Below, piece by piece: positions 1-6,052 of a stretch of 9,284 nucleotides of DNA; the stretch's first letter is position 1, and each line of letters opens with the position of its first letter. Made by a program: the position numbers and the translations under genes. Location of the stretch: contig CALKQT010000073.1 in NCBI GenBank assembly GCA_937990735.1, positions 1 to 9,284 on the forward strand, written 5' to 3'. The notes below the pieces were generated by a model. The model was not told where the DNA came from, made no database searches, and worked only from the letters and a program-made list of their open reading frames with translations. Source of the DNA: an uncultured Campylobacter sp. GTDB lineage: Bacteria > Campylobacterota > Campylobacteria > Campylobacterales > Campylobacteraceae.

Positions 1-95
1 TGGACGACTACGTCAGGATAAAAGAATTTTTTATGAGGACAAAAGACATTGATTTGGATAAGGCTCAGCGCCACGTATGGCTGGATTTTAATTAG
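1..95 (+). CDS. C-terminal end of an unidentified protein (5' end outside window)
   Basis: An open frame enters from the left edge (codons in phase from base 3) and stops at TAG 93-95. The visible 30 residues are rich in Asp, Lys and Arg and end in HVWLDFN. Aromatic and charged residues are mixed as in a real soluble protein, and the frame stops just before AT-rich non-coding sequence. It is the only plus-strand coding evidence in the window and converges on the minus-strand yedE gene. An AT-rich hairpin lies 42 bases after the stop. Too little is visible to name a family, so no function is proposed. That this is a genuine gene end is likely but rests only on composition and context. Confidence 0.5.
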   Translation, partial: DDYVRIKEFFMRTKDIDLDKAQRHVWLDFN

Positions 96-137
96 TAATT
101 AAAGATTTTTAAATTAAAGAAGCCTCAAATGGCGAAG

Positions 138-162
138 CCTTTAAATTTTTAAAATTTAAAGG
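138..162. terminator. AT-rich perfect inverted repeat, possible bidirectional terminator
   Basis: Two perfect 12-base arms, CCTTTAAATTTT (138-149) and AAAATTTAAAGG (151-162), are separated by one T. A real hairpin would open a few central pairs for the loop. It lies between the plus-strand gene ending at 95 and the minus-strand genes ending at 403 or earlier, where a terminator for either strand would be expected. It lacks a GC-rich stem and a long T tract, so a classical intrinsic terminator is not proven. Confidence 0.4.
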
Positions 163-243
163 AGCGACTCTTAAAAATTGATCGTAATCTTTCTTGTGCG
201 GAATCTATTTTATCGTTTCGCTTTATCGCGTTACTAAATACGG

Positions 244-400
244 CTACAAATTCTTAAATTCCATCTTCAGCTGCTTGCGCCAATCTTGCAGCGAGCGCTC
301 TGCGCCCGCGGCGTATTTTTCGATAAGTATAAATACGCTGCCGTAGCTTAACTAGATACGCCGCCTCTATATTCGATTGATCTCTGAAACTAAGTATCAG
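244..400 (-). pseudogene. Possible frameshifted gene relic downstream of yedE
   Basis: On the minus strand, bases 351-244 encode an open stretch with a protein-like look: SYGSVFILIEKYAAGAE, then RSLQDWRKQLKMEFKNL and a TAG stop (244-246). It is closed upstream by TAG at 352-354. In the neighbouring frame, bases 400-350 read as FRDQSNIEAAYLVK, which joins naturally if one base was gained or lost near 350. No start codon or ribosome site is seen, and I recognise no family. It could be the end of a decayed gene that once followed yedE, or chance. The rest of the gap (96-243) shows only the hairpin described separately. Confidence 0.25.
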
Positions 401-402
401 CC

Positions 403-1464
403 TTAAGCGCTGCGTCTTTGAAAAATCCCCACGTAAAGCGCGAAAACAAAACCGACCGCGACCGCGTAAGGAGCGAACTCGGTGATGCCTTTGGCCGAGC
501 TGGCTAGCAAGAAATTATGCGCGATCGCGGCGCCCGCCGCCATGCCGATGACGAATATGCCCGAGCTTAAATTTCCCGTGCCGGCCTGCACCAGATGCTT
601 GCCCGGGCAGCCCTCGCTTAGGCTGAAGCAAAGACCTGCGAGCACCATGCCTAAGAAATTCCAAACGAAATCGTTGTGTGCGATAGGCTGGCCGTCAAAG
701 CCGAGTTTGTATTGCCCAAACGCGATATTTGCGATACTCGCAAAGGCGATGATGCTTAGCACGCCCCAAAACATCGAGAAATCGCCGCGAAAAATTCTAC
801 CGAACGCGCCGACGCTGCAAAATTTGCTTCTGTGCATCACCGCGCCCACGATAATGCCCGCAGCCAGCGAGATGCCTACCGCAGCGTGTTGCGCGCCGGG
901 ACCTTTAGCGGAGATAAAAAGCGCGCCGCCCTCGCCCGTTTTGAGTCCTAAAACCAAGGCCGCAAGCAGCGCGGCGCCCAGTAGCACGGGCAAAATCCCG
1001 ATCGCGCCGCTAAGTCTTGCCTCTTTGCTCGCCTCATAGCCGCGCTTTTTAAGCAAAAACCCAATGAGTACGCCGCAGATCAGACCCGCCAATCCGGCTA
1101 GCGCGCTCAAATCGCCGCCGCCTAAGCGCAAAAACGCGCGCCAAGGGCATCCCAAAAATACAAGGCAGCCGATCATCGCGAAAATCCCTAGGAAAAATTT
1201 CGCAAACGGCGAGCTGCCGGTAACCGGCGCAAACTCGCGCGTCCAAAGCACGCTTGCTAAAAAACCGCCGAACACGAGCCCTATGATCTCCGGGCGGATG
1301 TATTGCACCGCGCTAGCTCGGTGAAAGCCCAGCGCGCCCGTGGTATCGCGCAAAAAGCAAGCGACGCAAACGCCCATATTGCCCGGGTTTCCGAAATGCA
1401 CCAGCGTCGCACCCAGCACGCCTAGCACGGCGCCTGCGATGATGTACCATTTAACGTTATTCAT
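403..1464 (-). CDS. yedE: YedE/FdhT-family membrane protein, putative selenium (sulfur-compound) transporter
   Basis: The 353-aa product is almost entirely hydrophobic, with about ten likely membrane segments, and belongs by its motifs to the YeeE/YedE family. Conserved Cys-containing motifs are visible: GVCVACFLRD (C33, C36), FLGCPWR (C106), RSKFCSVGAFG (C216) and SEGCPGKH followed by LVQAGTGNLSSG (C286). These repeat-like Cys motifs in two halves are typical of the family, where cysteines line the path for a sulfur or selenium species. In Campylobacter the homologue FdhT is known to support formate dehydrogenase, a selenoenzyme. Length fits the family. The start is backed by AGGAC at 1471-1475, seven bases upstream. 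Neither the usual small TusA/SirA-like partner (YedF/FdhU) nor formate dehydrogenase genes are in the window. The family call is firm; the selenium substrate rests on family knowledge. Confidence 0.88.
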   Translation of the reverse strand: MNNVKWYIIAGAVLGVLGATLVHFGNPGNMGVCVACFLRDTTGALGFHRASAVQYIRPEIIGLVFGGFLASVLWTREFAPVTGSSPFAKFFLGIFAMIGCLVFLGCPWRAFLRLGGGDLSALAGLAGLICGVLIGFLLKKRGYEASKEARLSGAIGILPVLLGAALLAALVLGLKTGEGGALFISAKGPGAQHAAVGISLAAGIIVGAVMHRSKFCSVGAFGRIFRGDFSMFWGVLSIIAFASIANIAFGQYKLGFDGQPIAHNDFVWNFLGMVLAGLCFSLSEGCPGKHLVQAGTGNLSSGIFVIGMAAGAAIAHNFLLASSAKGITEFAPYAVAVGFVFALYVGIFQRRSA

Positions 1465-1470
1465 GAAAAA

Positions 1471-1475
1471 GTCCT
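1471..1475 (-). promoter_or_regulatory. Ribosome binding site fixing the yedE start
   Basis: Minus-strand AGGAC sits seven bases before ATG at 1464. No other in-frame ATG nearby has a comparable site. Confidence 0.6.
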
Positions 1476-1485
1476 GAAATAATCT

Positions 1486-1499
1486 AGATCGACCGATCT
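1486..1499. promoter_or_regulatory. Short palindrome in the yedE leader, possible operator
   Basis: AGATCG (1486-1491) and CGATCT (1494-1499) form perfect six-base arms around two bases. The palindrome lies between the predicted -10 box and the ribosome site of yedE, where a repressor dimer could act. Palindromes of this size occur by chance, so this is only a candidate. Confidence 0.22.
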
Positions 1500-1509
1500 C
1501 TTAGGCGCG

Positions 1510-1515
1510 ATTTTA
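1510..1515 (-). promoter_or_regulatory. Putative -10 box for yedE
   Basis: Read on the minus strand this is GGATAAAAT, giving a TAAAAT hexamer about 46 bases before the yedE start. It fits the relaxed Campylobacter sigma-70 pattern, which relies on the -10 box and AT-rich upstream DNA rather than a -35. The DNA upstream (1516-1560) is AT-rich. Prediction from sequence only. Confidence 0.4.
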
Positions 1516-1598
1516 TCCTTTGTAAAATAAAAAGCAAATAAATTCCGATCTAAATTTTAAAAAGTAAGAATCCTATCCATACTTAAAAATGACTAAAA

Positions 1599-1718
1599 AT
1601 AGAATTTAAAAAGTAGTTAAGACAGGGTTCGGACATACGAAGCCAATCTTAACCATAGAATTTTACTTAAATATAAATAAACCAGCCTTAATTTCTCGCA
1701 CGAAGTCGGAAATTCTAT
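1599..1718. repeat. Three copies of a 9-base word around the stem-loop
   Basis: ATAGAATTT occurs directly at 1599-1607 and 1655-1663, on either side of the 38-base stem-loop, and inverted as AAATTCTAT at 1710-1718. The inverted copy overlaps a second small inverted repeat, AATTTC (1690-1695) with GAAATT (1709-1714), which on the plus strand is followed by CTATTTTT. The arrangement could be a small non-autonomous repeat or chance in AT-rich DNA. Confidence 0.3.
1616..1653. repeat. 38-base stem-loop in the gap between yedE and the FliO-like gene
   Basis: Perfect outer arms GTTAAGA (1616-1622) and TCTTAAC (1647-1653) enclose a symmetric two-base internal loop (CA/AA). Inside is a GG/CC pair, a G-G mismatch, and TTCG (1628-1631) against CGAA (1638-1641) around a GACATA loop. 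The symmetry is better than expected by chance in a 302-base gap that otherwise has no gene. It could be a transcript end for the operon stopping at 1767, a protein binding site, or part of a small repeat. Neither side has a long T tract, so simple intrinsic termination is not clearly supported. Confidence 0.5.
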
Positions 1719-1766
1719 TTTTACATACGGTCGCAAAGCCCGCAAGTTACGAAATTCCACGCCTCA

Positions 1767-2918
1767 TCAATCGATAGCGTTGGAGCTTTTTAGCACCACT
1801 AGATGTTTTTTGCCCGCGAAACTTAGCACTACGGCAGCATTATTTTCGTCGATCTCGCGCACCAGCTCTACTCGCACATCGCTAGGTCTTGCGGTATCCG
1901 AGCTAAGCAACTCATTTTCTAAAATGCTTTTAAATGCCGAAACTTTGGGCTCTTTTGCATCCGATCTTTCTTTTGCTCCCTCGCGAAATTCTATCGTGCC
2001 ACTCTCGGCAGGACTTACTTTAAGCGGCGAAATTTTATCCGCTGCTCTTATATTCTCGGCGCTCTCAGAGCTTTCGTCCGCCTCCGTAGCTTCCGAGCGC
2101 TCGGCACGCGCAACCTCATCGTAAAATTTATCGTGTGCACTCTCTTCGCTCACACTCTCGCCCCTAAAAAAATCTGCACTATCTACGTTTTTTGAGTCGC
2201 TAGAATTTTTTAAATTTAAAGCAGAAACCTCATCTTTCTTAGCAAACTCTTGTGCGTCAGAATAATTGGTAAAATTTGCGTTCTTTGATCCGCTCTGATT
2301 TTTAAAAGAGGAGTCGTTTAAAATTTTATCTATGCCCGCTTCGTCCACATCGGCATCCTCCATGCTAGCGTCGTCTTCAAAAACCCGCCATGTCTCGTCG
2401 ATACTTTTTTGCGGCTTGTGTAATAAAAATTTTCGCACGCCGACGAAAGCCGCAGCCGCAAGCAGTAACGCTACGATTATCGGCATCACGGAAACCCCGC
2501 TGCTACCGCTTTGCGCCGTCTCATTCGCCTCGCTCTTCACGCTCATCTTGCTCTGATCGAAAGCGGGATTTTTTACGCGCAAAATGAGCTTTAAATTACC
2601 GTCTTGAGTAAGAGCATCGACCGATAGATCGGCACCAGTGGGGAAATTTATCTCGATATCCTTGCCCTTAGGCGCTATCGTAAAGCTTTTTAAGACCTTT
2701 TGATTGGTGCGCATCTCGTTAAATTTCTCATCGCCGCCAAGCCCTTTTAAAATAAGACTCATCGACTGCCCATCGACGCGGCGCACGATGTCAGGTTTGT
2801 ATGCGGAGTCAAATGCCAAGGCGATATCCACGCTATCGTCGTGGTTGAAGAGATCGTATTGCATCAGATTGGCGCCGAGGCAAAAATTTGCGATTAAAAT
2901 CAAAAATATCTTTTTCAT
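1767..2918 (-). CDS. Single-pass membrane protein with FliO-like topology
   Basis: The 383-aa product begins with a signal or anchor segment (MKKIFLILIANFCLGANL). A periplasmic, beta-rich segment of about 115 residues with short hydrophobic strands (VDIALAFD, MSLILKGL, LKLILRV) follows. One strong membrane helix spans about residues 144-164 (VMPIIVALLLAAAAFVGV). The cytoplasmic part has a long acidic, Ser/Glu/Asp-rich low-complexity linker (about 180-320) and a compact C-terminal piece (VRVELVREIDENNAAVVLSF, then AGKKHLVVLK). That last piece resembles the small domain after the helix in flagellar export protein FliO. A large periplasmic domain before the helix has been described for FliO of this bacterial class, as I recall. 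The gene starts 10 bases after the trpA stop with GGAAAG at 2922-2927, so it is co-transcribed with trpBA. It could instead be an unrelated AMIN-like periplasmic protein. Topology is firm; the FliO identity is tentative. Confidence 0.55.
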   Translation of the reverse strand: MKKIFLILIANFCLGANLMQYDLFNHDDSVDIALAFDSAYKPDIVRRVDGQSMSLILKGLGGDEKFNEMRTNQKVLKSFTIAPKGKDIEINFPTGADLSVDALTQDGNLKLILRVKNPAFDQSKMSVKSEANETAQSGSSGVSVMPIIVALLLAAAAFVGVRKFLLHKPQKSIDETWRVFEDDASMEDADVDEAGIDKILNDSSFKNQSGSKNANFTNYSDAQEFAKKDEVSALNLKNSSDSKNVDSADFFRGESVSEESAHDKFYDEVARAERSEATEADESSESAENIRAADKISPLKVSPAESGTIEFREGAKERSDAKEPKVSAFKSILENELLSSDTARPSDVRVELVREIDENNAAVVLSFAGKKHLVVLKSSNAID

Positions 2919-2928
2919 ACTCTTTCCA

Positions 2929-3675
2929 TTAATTAAAAAGTTCGGCGATCTTATTTTGCAGCTCGCTCCCGCCGTAGTTAGCGCATAAATTTACGATCGC
3001 AGTGCCTATGATAGCGCCGTCTGCGTATTCTTTCGTAGCGCGAACGTCGCCGGCAGTGCGGATACCAAAGCCGATCGCTACGGGCAGATCGCTCATCTTT
3101 TTAAGATCTGCGACCATATTTTTTAGGCGCGAGATCGGAGTTTGCTTGCTTCCTGTCACGCCGATAGCGCCCACGCCGTAGATGAAGCCTCGCGCGCGGC
3201 TCAAAACTCGCGTAGCGCGATGCTCGCTCGTAACACTGATAAGCGGGATGAGCGCGATACCAAACTCCTCGCAAAGCGCGAAAATTTCCTCATTTTCCTC
3301 ATACGGCAGATCGGGGATTATTAGCCCGCTGATGCCGTAGCGCGCCGCCTGCGCTACAAACTCGCGCGCGCCGTAGGCAAAGATCACGTTGTAATAGACC
3401 AAAAATACGAGCGGCTTGCGCGTTTGCACCTCTTTTAAAATTTCAAATACTGTGCCCGCGTTTACGCCGTTTTGCACCGCGGAGAAGCTCGCCTTAAAAA
3501 TTTCGGGGCCGTCCGCGAGCGGATCGGAATATGGGATACCAATCTCAAGCAGATCGATCACGCTTTCGTCTAAATTTGACAAAAACTCCTTCGTGTGCGC
3601 GGGGCTCGGATATCCCGCCACGATATAGCCGATGTTCGCCTTTTTGCCCGCAAAGGCCGCCTTGATCTTATCCAT
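2929..3675 (-). CDS. trpA: Tryptophan synthase alpha chain
   Basis: A 248-aa TIM-barrel enzyme that cleaves indole-3-glycerol phosphate to indole and glyceraldehyde 3-phosphate in the cytoplasm, passing indole through a tunnel to the beta chain. The signature LLEIGIPYSDPLADGP holds the catalytic acids, Glu44 and Asp55, equivalent to Glu49 and Asp60 of the Salmonella enzyme. IIPDLPYEE, YGVGAIGVTGSK and the phosphate-binding GFGIRTAGDV are in their expected order. It is slightly shorter than typical (about 260-270 aa) but has all core strands. Its ATG overlaps the trpB stop by eight bases (ATGGATAA), with AAGGAA at 3682-3687 inside trpB, indicating translational coupling for the alpha2-beta2 complex. 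The FliO-like gene follows 10 bases after its stop. Confidence 0.96.
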   Translation of the reverse strand: MDKIKAAFAGKKANIGYIVAGYPSPAHTKEFLSNLDESVIDLLEIGIPYSDPLADGPEIFKASFSAVQNGVNAGTVFEILKEVQTRKPLVFLVYYNVIFAYGAREFVAQAARYGISGLIIPDLPYEENEEIFALCEEFGIALIPLISVTSEHRATRVLSRARGFIYGVGAIGVTGSKQTPISRLKNMVADLKKMSDLPVAIGFGIRTAGDVRATKEYADGAIIGTAIVNLCANYGGSELQNKIAELFN

Positions 3676-4849
3676 AAATCGTTCCTTTTTTGTAATTCAT
3701 CACGGTATCCATATCCTTATCGCCCCTGCCGCTTACGTTTACGACGATCGTTTTTTTGCCTTTTAACTGCGGGCAGAGCTTTTGCAAATACGCTAGCGCA
3801 TGCGCGCTTTCGATCGCGGGGATGATGCCTTCGAGCCTGCAGAGCAGTTTAAGCGCCGTGATGCACTCATCGTCAGTTACCGCTTCGTATTTTGCGCGAC
3901 TTATCTCGTGCAGATGCGCGTGCTCCGGGCCTACGCCGGGATAATCAAGCCCCGCCGAGATGCTGTGAACAGGCTCGATCATGCCGAATTTATCCTGCAG
4001 TACGATCGTTTTCATGCCGTGGATGATGCCCGCGCGCCCATTGGTAATGGTCGCTGCATGATAAGGGGTATGGGCGCCCAAGCCGCCCGCTTCGACGCCG
4101 ATGAGTTGCACATTAGGATCGTCCACGAACGCGCTAAAAATTCCTATCGCATTGCTTCCACCTCCTACGCAGGCTAGGACATAGTCGGCTTTAATCCCCT
4201 TGCTTGCGAGCTGCGATCTGGTCTCGGCGCCGATGACACTCTGAAATTCCCTAACCATCTTAGGATACGGATGCGGTCCGACCGCCGAGCCGATGACGTA
4301 AAATACGCTCTCAATTTCGTTCACCCACGCCTGAATCGCCGCGGTGGTCGCTTCTTTGAGCGTTTTAAGACCGGTGCTGATTTTAATCAAATTTGCGCCC
4401 AAAAGCTGCATCCTAAATGCGTTGAGCTGCTGGCGCGCAGCGTCGGTCTCACCCATATACACGTCGCACTCAAGCCCGAATAGCGCCGCTGCCGTCGCTG
4501 TCGCCACGCCGTGCTGCCCCGCGCCGGTTTCGGCGATGATCTTTTTTTTGCCCATCTTTTTAGCGAGCAGCGCTTGCGCTAGGGCGTTATTGATCTTATG
4601 AGCGCCCGTATGGTTGAGATCCTCGCGCTTTAGATAAATTTCATGACCATAGTGCTCACTAAGGCGCGCGGCATGATATAACGGCGTCGGACGCCCCGCG
4701 TATTCGCGCAGCAAGTAACCCAGCTCGTCTTTAAATTCCTTCGTCTGCGCTATGGTATTGTACGCATCCTCCAACTCCTCGAGCGCAAACATCGCCGTCT
4801 CCGGCACGAATTGCCCGCCAAAACTCCCGAAATACGCCTTTTTATTCAT
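3668..4849 (-). CDS. trpB: Tryptophan synthase beta chain
   Basis: A 393-aa PLP enzyme that condenses indole with L-serine to give tryptophan. The N-terminus MNKKAYFGSFGGQFVPETAM is typical of TrpB1. Numbering from this start, the PLP lysine is Lys85 in HTGAHKINNALAQ, the catalytic glutamate is Glu107 in AETGAGQHGVA, the phosphate loop is GGGSNAIG (229-236), and the C-terminal SGRGDKDM is intact. An ATG lies five codons upstream (4864), but it has no ribosome site and sits almost at the predicted transcript start, whereas ATG 4849 has AGGAG at 4855-4859. The shorter form is therefore preferred. An A8 run at 4542-4549 (Lys-Lys-Lys codons) is a possible slippage point. It is the first gene of the operon with trpA and the FliO-like gene; no trpE, D, C or F is in the window. 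Confidence 0.96.
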   Translation of the reverse strand: MNKKAYFGSFGGQFVPETAMFALEELEDAYNTIAQTKEFKDELGYLLREYAGRPTPLYHAARLSEHYGHEIYLKREDLNHTGAHKINNALAQALLAKKMGKKKIIAETGAGQHGVATATAAALFGLECDVYMGETDAARQQLNAFRMQLLGANLIKISTGLKTLKEATTAAIQAWVNEIESVFYVIGSAVGPHPYPKMVREFQSVIGAETRSQLASKGIKADYVLACVGGGSNAIGIFSAFVDDPNVQLIGVEAGGLGAHTPYHAATITNGRAGIIHGMKTIVLQDKFGMIEPVHSISAGLDYPGVGPEHAHLHEISRAKYEAVTDDECITALKLLCRLEGIIPAIESAHALAYLQKLCPQLKGKKTIVVNVSGRGDKDMDTVMNYKKGTIYG

Positions 4850-4854
4850 CCTAT

Positions 4855-4859
4855 CTCCT
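4855..4859 (-). promoter_or_regulatory. Ribosome binding site deciding the trpB start
   Basis: AGGAG on the minus strand is five bases before ATG 4849. The upstream ATG at 4864 precedes this site and cannot use it. Confidence 0.75.
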
Positions 4860-4875
4860 CGCATTAAATCGTGAG

Positions 4876-4881
4876 ATTATA
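4876..4881 (-). promoter_or_regulatory. Promoter -10 box of the trpB-trpA operon
   Basis: A perfect TATAAT on the minus strand within TTTTATATAATC lies 26 bases before the preferred trpB start, giving a leader of about 20 bases. That leaves no room for a leader peptide or attenuator, so control by trp attenuation is not supported. No good -35 is visible, as is usual in Campylobacter. Confidence 0.65.
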
Positions 4882-4883
4882 TA

Positions 4884-4904
4884 AAATTTCGCGTTAAATT
4901 TCGC
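4884..4904 (-). promoter_or_regulatory. Direct repeat just upstream of the trp -10 box
   Basis: GCGAAATTT occurs twice on the minus strand, at 4896-4904 and 4884-4892, with a 12-base period directly before the -10 box. It covers the region RNA polymerase would occupy, so it could be a tandem operator or simply AT-rich spacer with chance similarity. Confidence 0.3.
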
Positions 4905-4931
4905 TTTTTTGACGGCGCCTTTTGCTACGCT

Positions 4932-4995
4932 ATTTTAAAATTTATCGGATATGCAGCCGCAAAAACGCGCGGCGCAAGATAGTAAATTTTAAAAT
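4932..4995. repeat. 13-base inverted repeat with nested GC hairpin at the island edge
   Basis: ATTTTAAAATTTA (4932-4944) is perfectly matched by TAAATTTTAAAAT (4983-4995). Between them a GC-rich hairpin GCCGC (4956-4960) / GCGGC (4969-4973) has an eight-base loop. The structure lies after the last gene of the AT-rich array (stop at 5057) and before the trp promoter, so it may end transcription of the array or mark its border. There is no T tract directly after the inner hairpin. Confidence 0.45.
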
Positions 4996-5056
4996 TGTAG
5001 CTAATATTTTACTTGATGAGTAGCCCCAACTTCGTAAATTTGAATGATTTATAAAT

Positions 5057-5458
5057 TTATTTGCTTTCATTGCTAATATCGCTCTTTTTAGAATTACCGA
5101 TAGGACAAATTATATTGTCGGTATCCGTAAGCCTTAATTTTTTCCACTCTTCAAAGCTGTTAACTCTAATAAGATTATGTGGGATCTTTGACGGTTCATC
5201 AATAATTTTAAGGCACTCACTCGTCTCCCTTTTAAAATACTGCATAATAAGGTGATTATCGTCATTTTCCAAAGCCTTTTTTATACATTTTGCTTTTAAC
5301 TTAACATAACCGCTATTACTTAGAGAATTTTTTGAAAAGAGCCTTATTGGGGCGCACTCGCTAATTATTTCCGTATAAATCATACGAAAAACAAAAAACG
5401 AAATAATTAACAAAAATGGTAATAGGATAATATTTTTGTATCGTTTTAAAAATTTCAT
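5057..5458 (-). CDS. Membrane-anchored protein with four cysteines, unknown function
   Basis: A 133-aa protein with a basic N-terminus (MKFLKRYKN), one hydrophobic helix (about 9-28) and a charged remainder that should lie in the periplasm by the positive-inside rule. Cys35, Cys58, Cys82 and Cys118 are all in this part and could form two disulfides. The end is Lys/Ser/Asp-rich. I recognise no family. The start follows the stop of the 58-aa secreted gene by nine bases, with AAGGT at 5465-5469 overlapping that stop, so the two are coupled. Its position, last in a toxin/immunity array and right after a secreted peptide gene, suggests a periplasm-facing immunity or partner protein. That is inference. 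Codon use is AT-rich, unlike trpBA. Confidence 0.72.
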   Translation of the reverse strand: MKFLKRYKNIILLPFLLIISFFVFRMIYTEIISECAPIRLFSKNSLSNSGYVKLKAKCIKKALENDDNHLIMQYFKRETSECLKIIDEPSKIPHNLIRVNSFEEWKKLRLTDTDNIICPIGNSKKSDISNESK

Positions 5459-5467
5459 TTTATTACC

Positions 5468-5644
5468 TTATTGGGAATTTTTGAATTTTGCGGATAAAAA
5501 CCTTAATCTTTGTGTTTTACTGCCGCTTATGCCTATATCTGCTGCTATGGAGCTTGCTTTGCTATCGCTTATACCATTAATATCTATAGAAGCCCGGGCG
5601 CTTAGGCATAGCAGCAGAGTAAAGATATGTAGGATAAATTTCAT
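5468..5644 (-). CDS. Small secreted protein (58 aa), unknown function
   Basis: ATG at 5644 opens a 58-codon frame ending TAA at 5468-5470. Residues 1-18 form a clean signal peptide (MKFILHIFTLLLCLSARA), leaving about 40 mature residues. These contain a weak internal repeat (DINGISDSK and DIGISGSK) and a basic tail with several Arg and Lys. It starts 21 bases after the stop of the 128-aa immunity-like gene and ends nine bases before the 133-aa membrane protein, filling the gap exactly. The ribosome site is weak, so expression may depend on coupling to the upstream gene. It is short enough to be missed by common length cut-offs. It could be a peptide toxin, a partner of the membrane protein, or the truncated front of a larger secreted protein. 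No family recognised. Confidence 0.62.
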   Translation of the reverse strand: MKFILHIFTLLLCLSARASIDINGISDSKASSIAADIGISGSKTQRLRFLSAKFKNSQ

Positions 5645-5665
5645 TCTGCTAAGTCTAATATGGGT

Positions 5666-6052
5666 TTAATCATAGTCGAAGTCTTCCAAATCATACCCGA
5701 AGGTATACAAAGTCTTTAAGGCTAGCTCTCTGACTTCTACCCATGATTTATTATGATAGACCAAATATTCACATACGCCTTCTAGCAGGCTTTGATCTTT
5801 AAAGTATCTATCTATGAGCTCCAAAAGTTCTCTTAGCGCATCCCTCTCGTATGGTAAGAAACAAAATTCGAATTGCTCCAATAAAGCGTTTTTGCATTCG
5901 GTATATAAAAGTTCCGCCATTTCCGAAGGACTTTCGTAATGTTTAGCCGTAGGATGAACGATATATTTATCTTGATGTTCCAAAGAAGCCATTCGAGTTA
6001 AATGGAACATAAGATCGCCCTTTTTAAATATCTCTTTTCCGTTAATTTGCAT
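5666..6052 (-). CDS. Putative immunity protein of the orphan type-30-like toxin
   Basis: A 128-aa soluble protein with no signal peptide or membrane segment, mostly helical by composition (ELLYTECKNALLEQF, RELLELIDRYF, VRELALKTLYTF) and with a very acidic end (DLEDFDYD). Its ATG overlaps the end of the upstream toxin-like gene by 11 bases, with AAGGAAA in that gene as ribosome site. This is the usual toxin-then-immunity order and coupling of contact-dependent inhibition and other polymorphic toxin modules. Length and acidity are also typical of immunity proteins, which bind their toxin in the cytosol. I do not recognise the exact immunity family, so the role is inferred from position. Confidence 0.62.
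   Translation of the reverse strand: MQINGKEIFKKGDLMFHLTRMASLEHQDKYIVHPTAKHYESPSEMAELLYTECKNALLEQFEFCFLPYERDALRELLELIDRYFKDQSLLEGVCEYLVYHNKSWVEVRELALKTLYTFGYDLEDFDYD

Noticed and set aside
400..421. SKTQRLR read in an off-frame near the yedE stop, the same seven residues as in the 58-aa secreted protein
   Set aside because: The codons differ and most of the stretch is fixed by the yedE coding frame, so the match is best explained by chance.
482..1039. Long plus-strand open frame opposite yedE
   Set aside because: It is antisense to a clear membrane protein with conserved Cys motifs; its Pro/Ala/Ser-rich translation is the mirror of GC-rich codons, and it has no ribosome site or domain.
3800..4177. 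Plus-strand open frame opposite trpB
   Set aside because: It lies wholly within trpB on the other strand and has no recognisable motif.
4850..4864. Upstream ATG as the trpB start (five extra residues, MRGDR)
   Set aside because: No ribosome site precedes it, it is only about 5 bases from the predicted transcript start, and TrpB proteins normally begin close to the YFGxFGGQFVPE motif.
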